Below, in pieces: positions 42,680 to 49,787 of a stretch of DNA of 64,000 nt. A model generated the notes under the pieces. It had not been told where the DNA came from, made no database searches, and saw only the letters and a list, made by a program, of their open reading frames with translations. Within the stretch, counting starts at the first letter, position 1, and the number at the start of each line of letters is the position of its first letter. The stretch lies in assembly GCA_963667675.1 (NCBI GenBank), contig OY763929.1:2418001-2482000 (forward strand), given 5' to 3'. This stretch comes from G963667675 sp963667675 (GTDB lineage: Bacteria; Chloroflexota; Dehalococcoidia; Lucifugimonadales; UBA3495). The translations under genes and the position numbers were made by a program.

Positions 42680-42834
42680 CTACTCCTCCCTCCGGCCCTG
42701 CCTTGTGATTCGGGCTCTTTGCGGCCCTGGCAACTGTTCGGGCTCCATGGGGCGCTCGGCGGGGCGACCACGCTGAGGCACGGTCTTACAACCTGGGACG
42801 AATCGGTCTGCCCCGCCATCCCCATTAATATACA
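41716..42834 (-). mobile_element. IS110-family insertion sequence inserted in a REP-like palindrome
   Basis: 1119 bp. Joining the flanks recreates a family A palindrome: CAGCCATTCGCCCTTCGATT, then TCCCTCAG, then GACGAACGGCTG, interrupted after CTCAG. The dinucleotide AG (CT on the transposase strand) is present at both junctions (41716-41717 and 42835-42836), matching the CT core used by IS621-type elements. There are no terminal inverted repeats, as is typical. The transposase-proximal 3' end is very short; the 155-base 5' end is non-coding and holds the bridge RNA. Confidence 0.9.
42680..42820 (-). ncRNA. Predicted IS110 bridge RNA (target- and donor-binding loops)
   Basis: Reading the transposase strand, the first stem-loop has outer stem GACC/GGTC (42808-42805, 42769-42766) and inner stem GGTT/GACC. 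Its internal loop strands are TTCGTCC (42802-42796), identical to the target left of the core, and CCTCAG (42778-42773), the reverse complement of the target right side CTGAGG. The second has outer stem GCCC/GGGC and inner stem GGGC/GCCC. Its strands are AACAGTTGC (42738-42730), identical to the element's right end plus core C, and ACAAG (42706-42702), complementary to core-plus-left-end CTTGT. All four guides match what the IS621 model predicts. Confidence 0.85.
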
Positions 42835-42879
42835 AGGACGAACGGCTGGGCTCCGGTCATCACACACAGCCATAGGTCT

Positions 42880-42911
42880 GGGCCTGCGGGTGCCCGGGCA
42901 CCCGCAGGCCC
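42880..42911. repeat. Perfect 32 bp palindrome upstream of acs
   Basis: GGGCCTGCGGGTGCCC followed immediately by its exact complement GGGCACCCGCAGGCCC, with no loop. It ends 37 bases before the acs ATG and has no T-run, so it is an operator, a cruciform or an mRNA leader hairpin rather than a terminator. Confidence 0.7.
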
Positions 42912-42948
42912 AAGTGCGCTAGAATAGCGGTCAAAAAGAGGAACAGCC

Positions 42949-44850
42949 ATGGTGCAGCAGGGACAGATAGACCATTTGCTTCAGGAGCGGGGCGAAATCG
43001 CTCCGCCCGCCAGCCTGGTGGAGCAAGCTACTCTCAAGGACTTGGACGAGGCCTATCGGCGTTCGGTGGAGGACCCCGAGGGGTTCTGGGCCGAGGCGGC
43101 CTCGGAACTGCACTGGTTCAAGCCCTGGGACAAGGTGTTCGAGTGGGACTACCCCCAGTTCAAGTGGTTCACCGGCGCCCAGTGCAACATCACTTACAAC
43201 TGCCTGGACCGTCACCTGACAACGGGCCGTAAGAACAAGGCGGCGTTGATTTGGCTGGGGGAAGACGGATCGGAACGGGTCTATACCTACGGCAGGCTGG
43301 CCCAGGCGGTGAACCGGTTCGCCAACGGCCTGAAGTCGCTGGGAGTGGGCAAGGGCGACCGGGTGGTGATCTACATGCCGCTGACTCCAGAGGGGGCCAT
43401 CGCCATGCTGGCCTGCGCCCGCATCGGGGCGGTGCACAGCGTGGTCTACGCCGGGTTCAGCGTCGGCTCGCTGCGGGGCCGCATCCTGGACGCCGAGGCC
43501 AAGGTGCTGATCACCGCCGACGCGGGCTACAGGCGGGGCAACAGAGTGGACTTGAAGGGAATCAGCGACGAGGCGGCGGCGGGCCTGGACTCGCTGGAGC
43601 ATATCGTGGTCTGGCGGCGAGAGGGGCCGGCTCCTTTGGGCCCGAAGGAAGTGGACTTCGACGAGTTGATGGCCGGCAGCAGCGTCCACTGCGACGCCGA
43701 GGTGATGGAGTCGGAAGACCCGCTGTACATCCTCTATACCAGCGGCACCACCGGGAAGCCCAAGGGAGTGCTGCACGTGCACGGCGGCTACATGGTGGGC
43801 ACATATTACCACTTCAAGACCTTCTGGGACGTGAAAGACGACGACGTCTTCTGGTGCACGTCGGACATTGGCTGGGTGGTGGGCCACAGCTACATCGTCT
43901 ACGCTCCGCTGGTCGCCGGGGCCACCACGGTGTTCCGGGAGGGGGCCATCGACTATCCCCACCCCGGCGTGTTCTACGAGGTGATCGAAAACCAGGGCGT
44001 GAACGTCATCTTCACCGCTCCCACGGCCCTGCGGATGCTGATGCGCTACGGAGAGTCCTACCCGTCGCAGCGCGACCTGCGCACGTTGAGGCTGCTTACC
44101 TGCGCCGGGGAGCCGCTGAACCCGGAGGCGCTGCGCTGGACCTACGAGCACCTGTGCGGCAATGGGGAGTGGGGGCACATCGTAGACAACTGGTGGCAGA
44201 CCGAGACCGGCGGCCCCTGCCTGGGAGCGCCGCCGACGATCCCGGTCAGGCCGGGCAAGGTGGGCAAGCCGCTGCCCGGCGCAGTCATGGACATCGTCGA
44301 CCGGGAGGGACAGCCCATTACCCAGCCGGACAAGGGCGGGCTGCTGGTGATAAAGCGTCCCTTCCCCCACTTCTTTCGAACGGTGTTCGGCGACCCGGAG
44401 CGTTACGCCAGGGACTGGAATACGATCCCCGGCGTCTACTTCACCGGCGACGTGGCCCTGCGGGACGAGGACGGGTACTACATGGTGGTGGGCCGGGCGG
44501 ACGACGTGCTGAACGTGGCGGGGCACCGGATAGGCTCGGCGGAAGTGGAGAGCGCGCTGGTGTCCCATCCGGCGGTGGCGGAGGCCGCGGTCATCGGCAA
44601 GCCCGACGAAATCCGGGGCGAGTCCATCAAGGGCTTCGTGACCCTTCGAGTAGGGGAGGACCCATCCGAAGACATGGAGGCCGCGCTCAAAGCCCACGTG
44701 CGCACCGAGCTAGGCCCCATCGCAGTGCCGTCAGAGTTGGAATTCACCGCAACCCTTCCCAAGACCCGCTCCGGAAAAATCATGCGCCGCCTGCTCAAAG
44801 CCCAGGAGTTGGGCCTCGACCCAGGGGACATTACGACGTTGGAGGAGTAG
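42949..44850 (+). CDS. acs: Acetyl-CoA synthetase (AMP-forming)
   Basis: 633 aa ANL-superfamily enzyme. The N-terminal ACAS_N region includes FKWFTGAQCNITYNCLDRHL. The A3 motif is YTSGTTGKPKGVLHVHGG, A5 is NWWQTETGG, A8 is GYYMVVGRADDVLNVAGHRIG, and the C-terminal PKTRSGKIMRRLLK holds the regulatory/catalytic Lys. It converts acetate, ATP and CoA to acetyl-CoA in the cytoplasm. GAGGAA precedes the ATG. A 32 bp perfect palindrome lies in its leader and an IS110 element upstream. Length is normal. Confidence 0.95.
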   Translation: MVQQGQIDHLLQERGEIAPPASLVEQATLKDLDEAYRRSVEDPEGFWAEAASELHWFKPWDKVFEWDYPQFKWFTGAQCNITYNCLDRHLTTGRKNKAALIWLGEDGSERVYTYGRLAQAVNRFANGLKSLGVGKGDRVVIYMPLTPEGAIAMLACARIGAVHSVVYAGFSVGSLRGRILDAEAKVLITADAGYRRGNRVDLKGISDEAAAGLDSLEHIVVWRREGPAPLGPKEVDFDELMAGSSVHCDAEVMESEDPLYILYTSGTTGKPKGVLHVHGGYMVGTYYHFKTFWDVKDDDVFWCTSDIGWVVGHSYIVYAPLVAGATTVFREGAIDYPHPGVFYEVIENQGVNVIFTAPTALRMLMRYGESYPSQRDLRTLRLLTCAGEPLNPEALRWTYEHLCGNGEWGHIVDNWWQTETGGPCLGAPPTIPVRPGKVGKPLPGAVMDIVDREGQPITQPDKGGLLVIKRPFPHFFRTVFGDPERYARDWNTIPGVYFTGDVALRDEDGYYMVVGRADDVLNVAGHRIGSAEVESALVSHPAVAEAAVIGKPDEIRGESIKGFVTLRVGEDPSEDMEAALKAHVRTELGPIAVPSELEFTATLPKTRSGKIMRRLLKAQELGLDPGDITTLEE

Positions 44851-44897
44851 GGGGGAGTCGGAGCCACCGCCCACTCCAATCGTCGGCGACTTCGGAG

Positions 44898-45527
44898 TTA
44901 CCACTCCGGTGGTTTGGTGAACGCACCCTTGGCATCCGTGATTTCCGACGGAAGCTGGTTTTCTCTGAAATGCCGCTGGTTGATTGACTGATAGTTAGAC
45001 GAAGCGGCATCCCGTAAACGTGAGCTTTGTTTGGACCTTGGCTGGGGGTTTATCACCAATACGTCCCTTGCGAAGCGTTCACGAACCATCCGAACGGGAC
45101 TCTCCAAGTCAGAGTCATTTGAAATTACTACAGCCTCGTCGAATTCTCCTGCAACGCAGTCGAGTAGAAGGTATGTGGCCAAGTTGACGTCAGACCCTTT
45201 CTCCTCCGTCCGTTGGACTTTGACGACACTATATGGAGGGTCCGATAGAGGCATCCAAACGTCATGAACTCTAAACTGGCCGAAATGGACCTTCACGGTT
45301 CGCAAAGTTTCAAGGGCTCGTAGATACGTTGTCTGTCTTTGAAAGACCCCGTGGGTCCTAGGACTGTTGAATACGCGCGCAGTAAAGTAACGAATTCGGT
45401 TTATTTCCCTGCCCGGCAACAAACTTTGGCAGAATCCCTCCAAATCCAGCCACTTGTACTGGGGCCACCGTCGCTTTAGCGAGCCGTAATAGAGGTTGAA
45501 ACCATCTATGTAAACGTTTGTCGCCAT
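44898..45527 (-). CDS. NYN domain protein (LabA/PIN-like nuclease fold)
   Basis: About 209 aa from the ATG at 45527. NVYIDGFNLYYGSLK at the N-terminus, EEKGSDVNLATYLLLDC in the middle and VVISNDSDLESPVRMV are the acidic motifs of NYN/DUF88 domains, which are PIN-like RNases. Base composition is lower in GC than core genes. The ribosome site GGAG is only 3 bases from the ATG and directly follows a terminator-like hairpin with T-run, so expression may be attenuated. Possible RNA-processing or defence role; no partner is evident. Confidence 0.82.
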   Translation of the reverse strand: MATNVYIDGFNLYYGSLKRRWPQYKWLDLEGFCQSLLPGREINRIRYFTARVFNSPRTHGVFQRQTTYLRALETLRTVKVHFGQFRVHDVWMPLSDPPYSVVKVQRTEEKGSDVNLATYLLLDCVAGEFDEAVVISNDSDLESPVRMVRERFARDVLVINPQPRSKQSSRLRDAASSNYQSINQRHFRENQLPSEITDAKGAFTKPPEW

Positions 45528-45534
45528 ATACTCC

Positions 45535-45567
45535 AAAAATGCAAAAGCCGCCAGTCGGCGGCTTTGC
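45535..45567 (-). terminator. Leader terminator/attenuator in front of the NYN gene
   Basis: Minus-strand hairpin GCAAAGCCGCC-GACT-GGCGGCTTTTGC (one bulged base) followed by ATTTTT. It sits between the promoter at 45604-45632 and the NYN start, so it can stop or slow transcription before the gene. Confidence 0.65.
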
Positions 45568-45603
45568 TGCCCTGCCACCGAGAGTGACAGGGGCGATGGA
45601 TCT

Positions 45604-45632
45604 ATTTTGAGGGGCACTCAAGGGTTTGTCAA
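45604..45632 (-). promoter_or_regulatory. Promoter for the NYN gene
   Basis: Minus-strand TTGACA (45632-45627), 17 bp spacer, CAAAAT (45609-45604). Confidence 0.55.
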
Positions 45633-45728
45633 CCGTGCGAAGGTCAGGTCATGTTAAAATGCCAACAAGTCTTCGGTCGGCAATAAAACGATCCCTAAGT
45701 CTCAACGCTCGCCTTGAAGGAACCCGCT

Positions 45729-46676
45729 ATGCTTGATGAATTGGTAGAGGTAATCGAGGCCCTGAAAGCTCGCATCACCGACCATGGAGCGACCCTGCGG
45801 GAAAACGAAACCCGCACACGCATGGCGTTGATTGACCCGCTATTGCAAGTCCTAGGCTGGGACACCGCCGACCCATCTTTGGTGACGCCGGAGTACGACA
45901 TTAGCGGTAAGCGGGCCGACTATGCCTTGCTCGATAGCCAAGGTGCGCCAATTGTATTTCTGGAAGCAAAACGGCTAGACGAACCTTTATCAAACCATCG
46001 GTCGCAAGTTGTAGCATACGCAAGTGAGCTAGGTATCAAATACCCGGCCCTGACCAACGGAAATGAATGGGACGTCTACGACAATTCCAAGTTGGTACCA
46101 ATTGAACAGCGGCGCATCCTTAACATATCGATTGTCAACGACACGCCCTACAAAACCGCTCTGCAACTGCTCTTGCTGTGGTGCCCCAACCTAGCGTTGG
46201 GGCAGCCGGTGGCAGCGAAGCCACCCATTACCGGATTAGACCAACAACCGGGCTCAGAAGATACCCCTCCACCGCCTCCACCTGCACCAAACAGTAATTG
46301 GACCTCCATATGTCATTTGCCTGATGACGTGAGTTGGAGAAGTCAGCCTTCAGCAATTCGCTTTCCCGACGGTGCAGAGAAGATAATCGAACCTACAAAA
46401 TGGAAGTCTGTTCTGGTTGCGGTAGCAGAGTGGTTAATCCAAAATGGCGGCATCACCAAGGATATGTGCCCTATCCAGCTAGATTCTGAACGTCATCTCG
46501 TCCACACCCAACCTTCGCACCCAAATGGCAAACCGTTCTTCTATCCAGCCAAATTGTCAAATGGCCTATCGATCATATCTAGGCCAACCGCAAAGAAGTC
46601 AGCCGAAAGCTGTATCTTCCTGATGAAACTCTGCAACCAAGACCCTAGCCGGGTATACTTGAAATTAAGCAAGTAG
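45729..46676 (+). CDS. HsdR N-terminal-like (PD-(D/E)xK) protein
   Basis: About 315 aa. Residues 1-150 resemble the type I restriction HsdR_N/HSDR_N_2 domain: ETRTRMALIDPLLQVLGWD, then RADYALL...GAPIVFLEAKRLDEPL, with the Asp and ExK of a PD-(D/E)xK nuclease. A proline-rich linker (PPPPPPAP) leads to a C-terminal domain of about 115 aa without recognised family. No helicase domain and no HsdM/HsdS genes are nearby, so it is a stand-alone nuclease-like protein. Moderate GC suggests transfer. AAGGA precedes the ATG. Confidence 0.75.
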   Translation: MLDELVEVIEALKARITDHGATLRENETRTRMALIDPLLQVLGWDTADPSLVTPEYDISGKRADYALLDSQGAPIVFLEAKRLDEPLSNHRSQVVAYASELGIKYPALTNGNEWDVYDNSKLVPIEQRRILNISIVNDTPYKTALQLLLLWCPNLALGQPVAAKPPITGLDQQPGSEDTPPPPPPAPNSNWTSICHLPDDVSWRSQPSAIRFPDGAEKIIEPTKWKSVLVAVAEWLIQNGGITKDMCPIQLDSERHLVHTQPSHPNGKPFFYPAKLSNGLSIISRPTAKKSAESCIFLMKLCNQDPSRVYLKLSK

Positions 46677-46697
46677 GCTCAATCGGAGAAACTTAGC

Positions 46698-47054
46698 GTG
46701 GGGACATTTAGCGTGCCTGTCCAAATTGCGAACCTGAACGAAGGTCCGTTCATTGAAGTTGCTGCCTTGGTAGATACCGGCGCGACCTATACCACTCTTC
46801 CCGCCAGCGTATTGACCCGCCTGGGAGTCCAACCTATAGAACGGCGCCTCTTCCGGTTGGCAGACGACCGGCAGATTGAATACCCGGTTGGCCAAGTCCG
46901 TCTCCGGCTGGATGGGCGGGAGTTAGTAGGGTTGGTAGTTTTCGCTCATGAAGACGCCGAGCCATTACTGGGAGCCACTGCGCTGGAGATTTTCGGCTTG
47001 GGCGTAGACCCCTTGGAGCAGCGATTGATTCCCATGCCTGCCCGGTCGAGGTAA
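46698..47054 (+). CDS. Retropepsin-like aspartic protease (clan AA), small
   Basis: 118 aa with one catalytic motif, ALVDTGATYTTLP, plus the flap-and-strand pattern FRLADDRQIEYPVGQVRLRLDG and the second conserved block LLGATALEIFGLGVDP. Such single-domain proteins dimerise to make an active site. The start is a GTG at 46698 with GGAGA 7 bases upstream, 21 bases after the HsdR_N-like gene, so co-transcription is likely. Biological target unknown. Confidence 0.8.
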   Translation: MGTFSVPVQIANLNEGPFIEVAALVDTGATYTTLPASVLTRLGVQPIERRLFRLADDRQIEYPVGQVRLRLDGRELVGLVVFAHEDAEPLLGATALEIFGLGVDPLEQRLIPMPARSR

Positions 47055-47131
47055 GGACCCTCTGCAGGCCGTGGGGAGGTGGTTCGACCGGCTCACCATG
47101 AGCGGGGGGCACAGGTCATTAGCGACAGGAA

Positions 47132-47159
47132 CAGGCCCCCGGCTTAAGCCGGGGGCCTG
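47132..47159. terminator. 28 bp palindrome between convergent genes
   Basis: CAGGCCCCCGGCTT / AAGCCGGGGGCCTG, perfect and loopless. It lies between the protease gene (+) and a membrane protein gene (-) and could act on both strands, though T-runs are absent. Confidence 0.55.
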
Positions 47160-47184
47160 ATAGGTTGCCGGGATTGGGGTAGGG

Positions 47185-47493
47185 CTAGTCCCCGTCTGAG
47201 CCTATGATCTCGGAGATGGGGAGAACCTTGGCCAGCTTGCCCACGACCACGTCGATCGCGACACCAGCCAAAGAGGAGACTAGGGCGACGTAGATATGGA
47301 GGCCGTGGAAGTCCAAGCCTCCGCTGCCGTTCATGGGGCCGCTCCACAGCGCCTCGCCGATGACTACGCCCACGAACGGGAACGCTGCCATCCTCATCCA
47401 GTTGGTGTGCTGCCGACCCAGTAGTGCGTACCAGGCCGTACCCAGGACATAGCTGACCGCTATCACGTAGACTATGAAACCCAGATCAAGCAT
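47185..47493 (-). CDS. Small membrane protein, unknown function
   Basis: About 102 aa from MLDLGFIVYVIAVSYVLGTAW. Hydrophobic segments lie at roughly residues 3-22, 36-52 and 66-86, giving three membrane spans, followed by a short charged tail. No family recognised. It stands alone between repeat/palindrome regions. Confidence 0.6.
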   Translation of the reverse strand: MLDLGFIVYVIAVSYVLGTAWYALLGRQHTNWMRMAAFPFVGVVIGEALWSGPMNGSGGLDFHGLHIYVALVSSLAGVAIDVVVGKLAKVLPISEIIGSDGD

Positions 47494-47505
47494 GATTAAC
47501 TCCAA

Positions 47506-47830
47506 TTAAGTTAGTAAACGACTACGCAGATTGTGTCGTTTCCATCCCTCCAACCCCCCGTTGAGGTCAAGGCTCCCACCTCCTTTAGCGGGCTGTAAGT
47601 AGAAATTGGCAGAAAGTATAGTCAATGCCACTTCTTTTTATCCCATGGTTTTTTTGCGAGTTTTAAGCAATTTCGCAATATTATCGGCAATCTATTATCA
47701 CCAATAATGGCCGAAACCCCCGGTTGTGCCCAGTATAACATGCTTGTGGTAAGATAAGCGCGGCCCCACAAGTCGTGGAGGCAAGCCCAGCCGGAGGCCC
47801 TTCGCCGGCAGTTTAGCATTAGGATGATGA
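47506..47830. other. AT-rich intergenic stretch before the peroxiredoxin gene
   Basis: About 320 bases, notably AT-rich at 47630-47710 (T-runs and ATTATC-type words), with no supported gene. It probably carries regulatory sequence for the flanking divergent genes, but no -35/-10 pair at good spacing was found. Confidence 0.45.
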
Positions 47831-47833
47831 ATG

Positions 47834-48310
47834 ATGGCGGTTGAAATTGGACACCCAGCCCCTGGATTCAGCTTGTACGACCAGGACCGCAACGAGCGGT
47901 CGCTGGCGGAATTCAAGGGCAAGAACGTGGTATTGGCCTTTTATCCGGGCGCGTTCACCGGGGTCTGCACCACGGAGATGTGCGCCCTGAGAGACCAGGC
48001 GGGCCAGTTCAACTCGCTGAACGCCCAGGTCCTGGGCATAAGCGTGGACGGTCCCTTTGCGCAAAAGGCCTGGGCCGACGCCAACAACCTGAACTTCCCT
48101 ATTTTGAGCGACTTCAACCGTGAGGTCGTCGGCCAATATGACGTGGCGCTGCCCAACCTGGCGGGGCTACAGGGATACGTTGCGGCGAATCGAGCGGTGT
48201 TCATCGTGGACAAAGACGGGGTGGTGCGCTACAAGTGGCTTGCGCCCTCTCCGGCCAACGAGCCTGATTATGACGAGATACGGCGGGAACTGGGCCGGTT
48301 GCCAGCGTAG
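47834..48310 (+). CDS. Peroxiredoxin (AhpC/TSA family)
   Basis: 158 aa thioredoxin-fold peroxidase. The peroxidatic Cys is in AFYPGAFTGVCTTEMCALRD, with a second Cys four residues on; the Arg partner lies in NRAVFIVDKDG. It reduces hydrogen and organic peroxides with thiol donors. Adjacent Met codons at 47831 and 47834 are both possible starts. No dedicated reductase gene is next to it. Confidence 0.92.
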   Translation: MAVEIGHPAPGFSLYDQDRNERSLAEFKGKNVVLAFYPGAFTGVCTTEMCALRDQAGQFNSLNAQVLGISVDGPFAQKAWADANNLNFPILSDFNREVVGQYDVALPNLAGLQGYVAANRAVFIVDKDGVVRYKWLAPSPANEPDYDEIRRELGRLPA

Positions 48311-48459
48311 CGTCTACCGGCCAGGTCGTCCTGCAAGCATGACAGGGGCCCGCGGAGGGCGGCCTTTCCCCCTCAAATGCTTGCCCTGTATAATCGAATT
48401 CCCCCTCGACTAACCTCGAACTTGTCACAGGCGGCGGGAGCCAGGGAGACAGCCGGGGA

Positions 48460-48861
48460 ATGAAGGACAAGTATCAGGAAGAAATAGAAGAGATACTGCG
48501 CAAGGCCGGCGAAGCGGCTCCCGACAAGTCCGCCAGGCAGTCGGAGCGTCACCCAGAGGACCAGCCCCGGGACAGGCGGGCCGGCAAACGCGCGCCTGCG
48601 CAACACCCCCAACGCAGCCCCCGACGGTGGACTATCAGCTCAGGCAAACTGCTGGTGGCGGGGTTGGTGTTGCTCCTCATCGGGTGGGTTTCCAAGGTGT
48701 TCCCGCTGATGTGGGTAGGCCTCATCGCTTTGGCGGCCGCCTATATACTGTACTACCTGAAGCCGCGGTCGATGGAGCAGGAAAAGAGATGGCGGGGACG
48801 GTCGGTGGAGGACAACGGGGCGTCTCCGTGGGACTGGTTTAAGCGCCGGTTCAAAGGCTGA
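48460..48861 (+). CDS. Hypothetical two-span membrane protein
   Basis: 133 aa. The N-terminus is highly charged and disordered (KYQEEIEEILRKAGEAAPDK, then Arg/Gln/Pro-rich to about residue 60). Two membrane spans follow (KLLVAGLVLLLIGWVS, MWVGLIALAAAYILYYL), then a basic tail ending WDWFKRRFKG. No family recognised. It converges with hemD. Confidence 0.65.
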   Translation: MKDKYQEEIEEILRKAGEAAPDKSARQSERHPEDQPRDRRAGKRAPAQHPQRSPRRWTISSGKLLVAGLVLLLIGWVSKVFPLMWVGLIALAAAYILYYLKPRSMEQEKRWRGRSVEDNGASPWDWFKRRFKG

Positions 48862-48879
48862 CCAGAGGTCAGCCGACAT

Positions 48880-49707
48880 TCACCCTGCGCCTGCCTCGAA
48901 ATGCCGGGCCAGAGCTTGAACCAGGTTCCCCATGTGGGGATGGTCGGGCTCCACGTCCACGCTAATTCCGGCCCGAGATAGCCCGCGGGTGCATACGGGC
49001 CCGACCGAGCCCACGACTACGCCGGGACCGTTCAAGCTTCGCAGCAAGGACTCCTCCGAGCCAGCCTGGGCCGCTATTGCAATCAGGTTTCCCGGCTGGG
49101 GCTGGCTGGTGAAGGCCACAGCGTCGATGGCCCCTTGATCGAGGTCGTCGATGAGCTTGAATACGGGCGTCAGGTCCTCGGGCAGGCCCCAGGTGTACAG
49201 GGTGACCTCACGGACGCTGGCGCCCAGGTTGCTGAGGCCCTGCGTCAGGAACCCGTTGGGGGATCCGTAAGCCTGGACAGCCAACTCCCGCCCTTCAAGG
49301 TCAATATCGGCCACGGCGTTCAGCAGGTCTTCAGAGGTGTAAGGCTCCGGGGGCATGACGTCGATGTGTATCTTGTGCTGGCGCAGCACACGGGCGGGCT
49401 TTGGGCTTCTGGCAATGACGGTGAGCCGGTCCAGAGACTCGAGGAACTCTTCTTGCCGGCCCATGGCGGCCGCGGTCTCGACGAGGGCATTGGCGCCGAC
49501 GCCGGTGAGGAACACCATGACGTTGACGGCGCCGGAGCAGACGTCCTGGACCAACCGGCGCACGTCGGGGCTGTCCTTTAGATAGATTTCCTGGAGGACG
49601 GGGGCAGAGTAGGGGACGCCGCCGTTGCGCTCAATGAGGGAGCCCATTTCGGAGCGCATGCGGGCTTCCACGTAGGCGATCGTCTTGCCGTTTAGAGAGT
49701 CAGCCAC
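48880..49707 (-). CDS. hemD: Uroporphyrinogen-III synthase family protein
   Basis: 275 aa two-lobed HemD fold: GKTIAYVEARM..., VMVFLTGVGANALVETA, a lobe-linking VQAYGSPNGFLTQGL, and DAVAFTSQPQPGNLIAIA, with GSVGPVCTRGL near the C-terminus. HemD cyclises hydroxymethylbilane to uroporphyrinogen III, the precursor of siroheme and haem. It lies just downstream of a siroheme-dependent reductase in the same direction, so it probably supplies that cofactor. GTG start at 49707. Confidence 0.85.
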   Translation of the reverse strand: MADSLNGKTIAYVEARMRSEMGSLIERNGGVPYSAPVLQEIYLKDSPDVRRLVQDVCSGAVNVMVFLTGVGANALVETAAAMGRQEEFLESLDRLTVIARSPKPARVLRQHKIHIDVMPPEPYTSEDLLNAVADIDLEGRELAVQAYGSPNGFLTQGLSNLGASVREVTLYTWGLPEDLTPVFKLIDDLDQGAIDAVAFTSQPQPGNLIAIAAQAGSEESLLRSLNGPGVVVGSVGPVCTRGLSRAGISVDVEPDHPHMGNLVQALARHFEAGAG

Positions 49708-49787
49708 TCCGGCCTGCTTCCTGGGGCACTGCTGGGGATACAGTCTTGACGGTCCGGCTTAAGGAAGCAACCACACCGGTCTGCTCC

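Noticed and set aside
42931..44697. 588-codon open frame on the minus strand across acs
   Set aside because: It is antisense to the well-supported acetyl-CoA synthetase gene, has no family resemblance, and such shadows are expected in GC-rich DNA.
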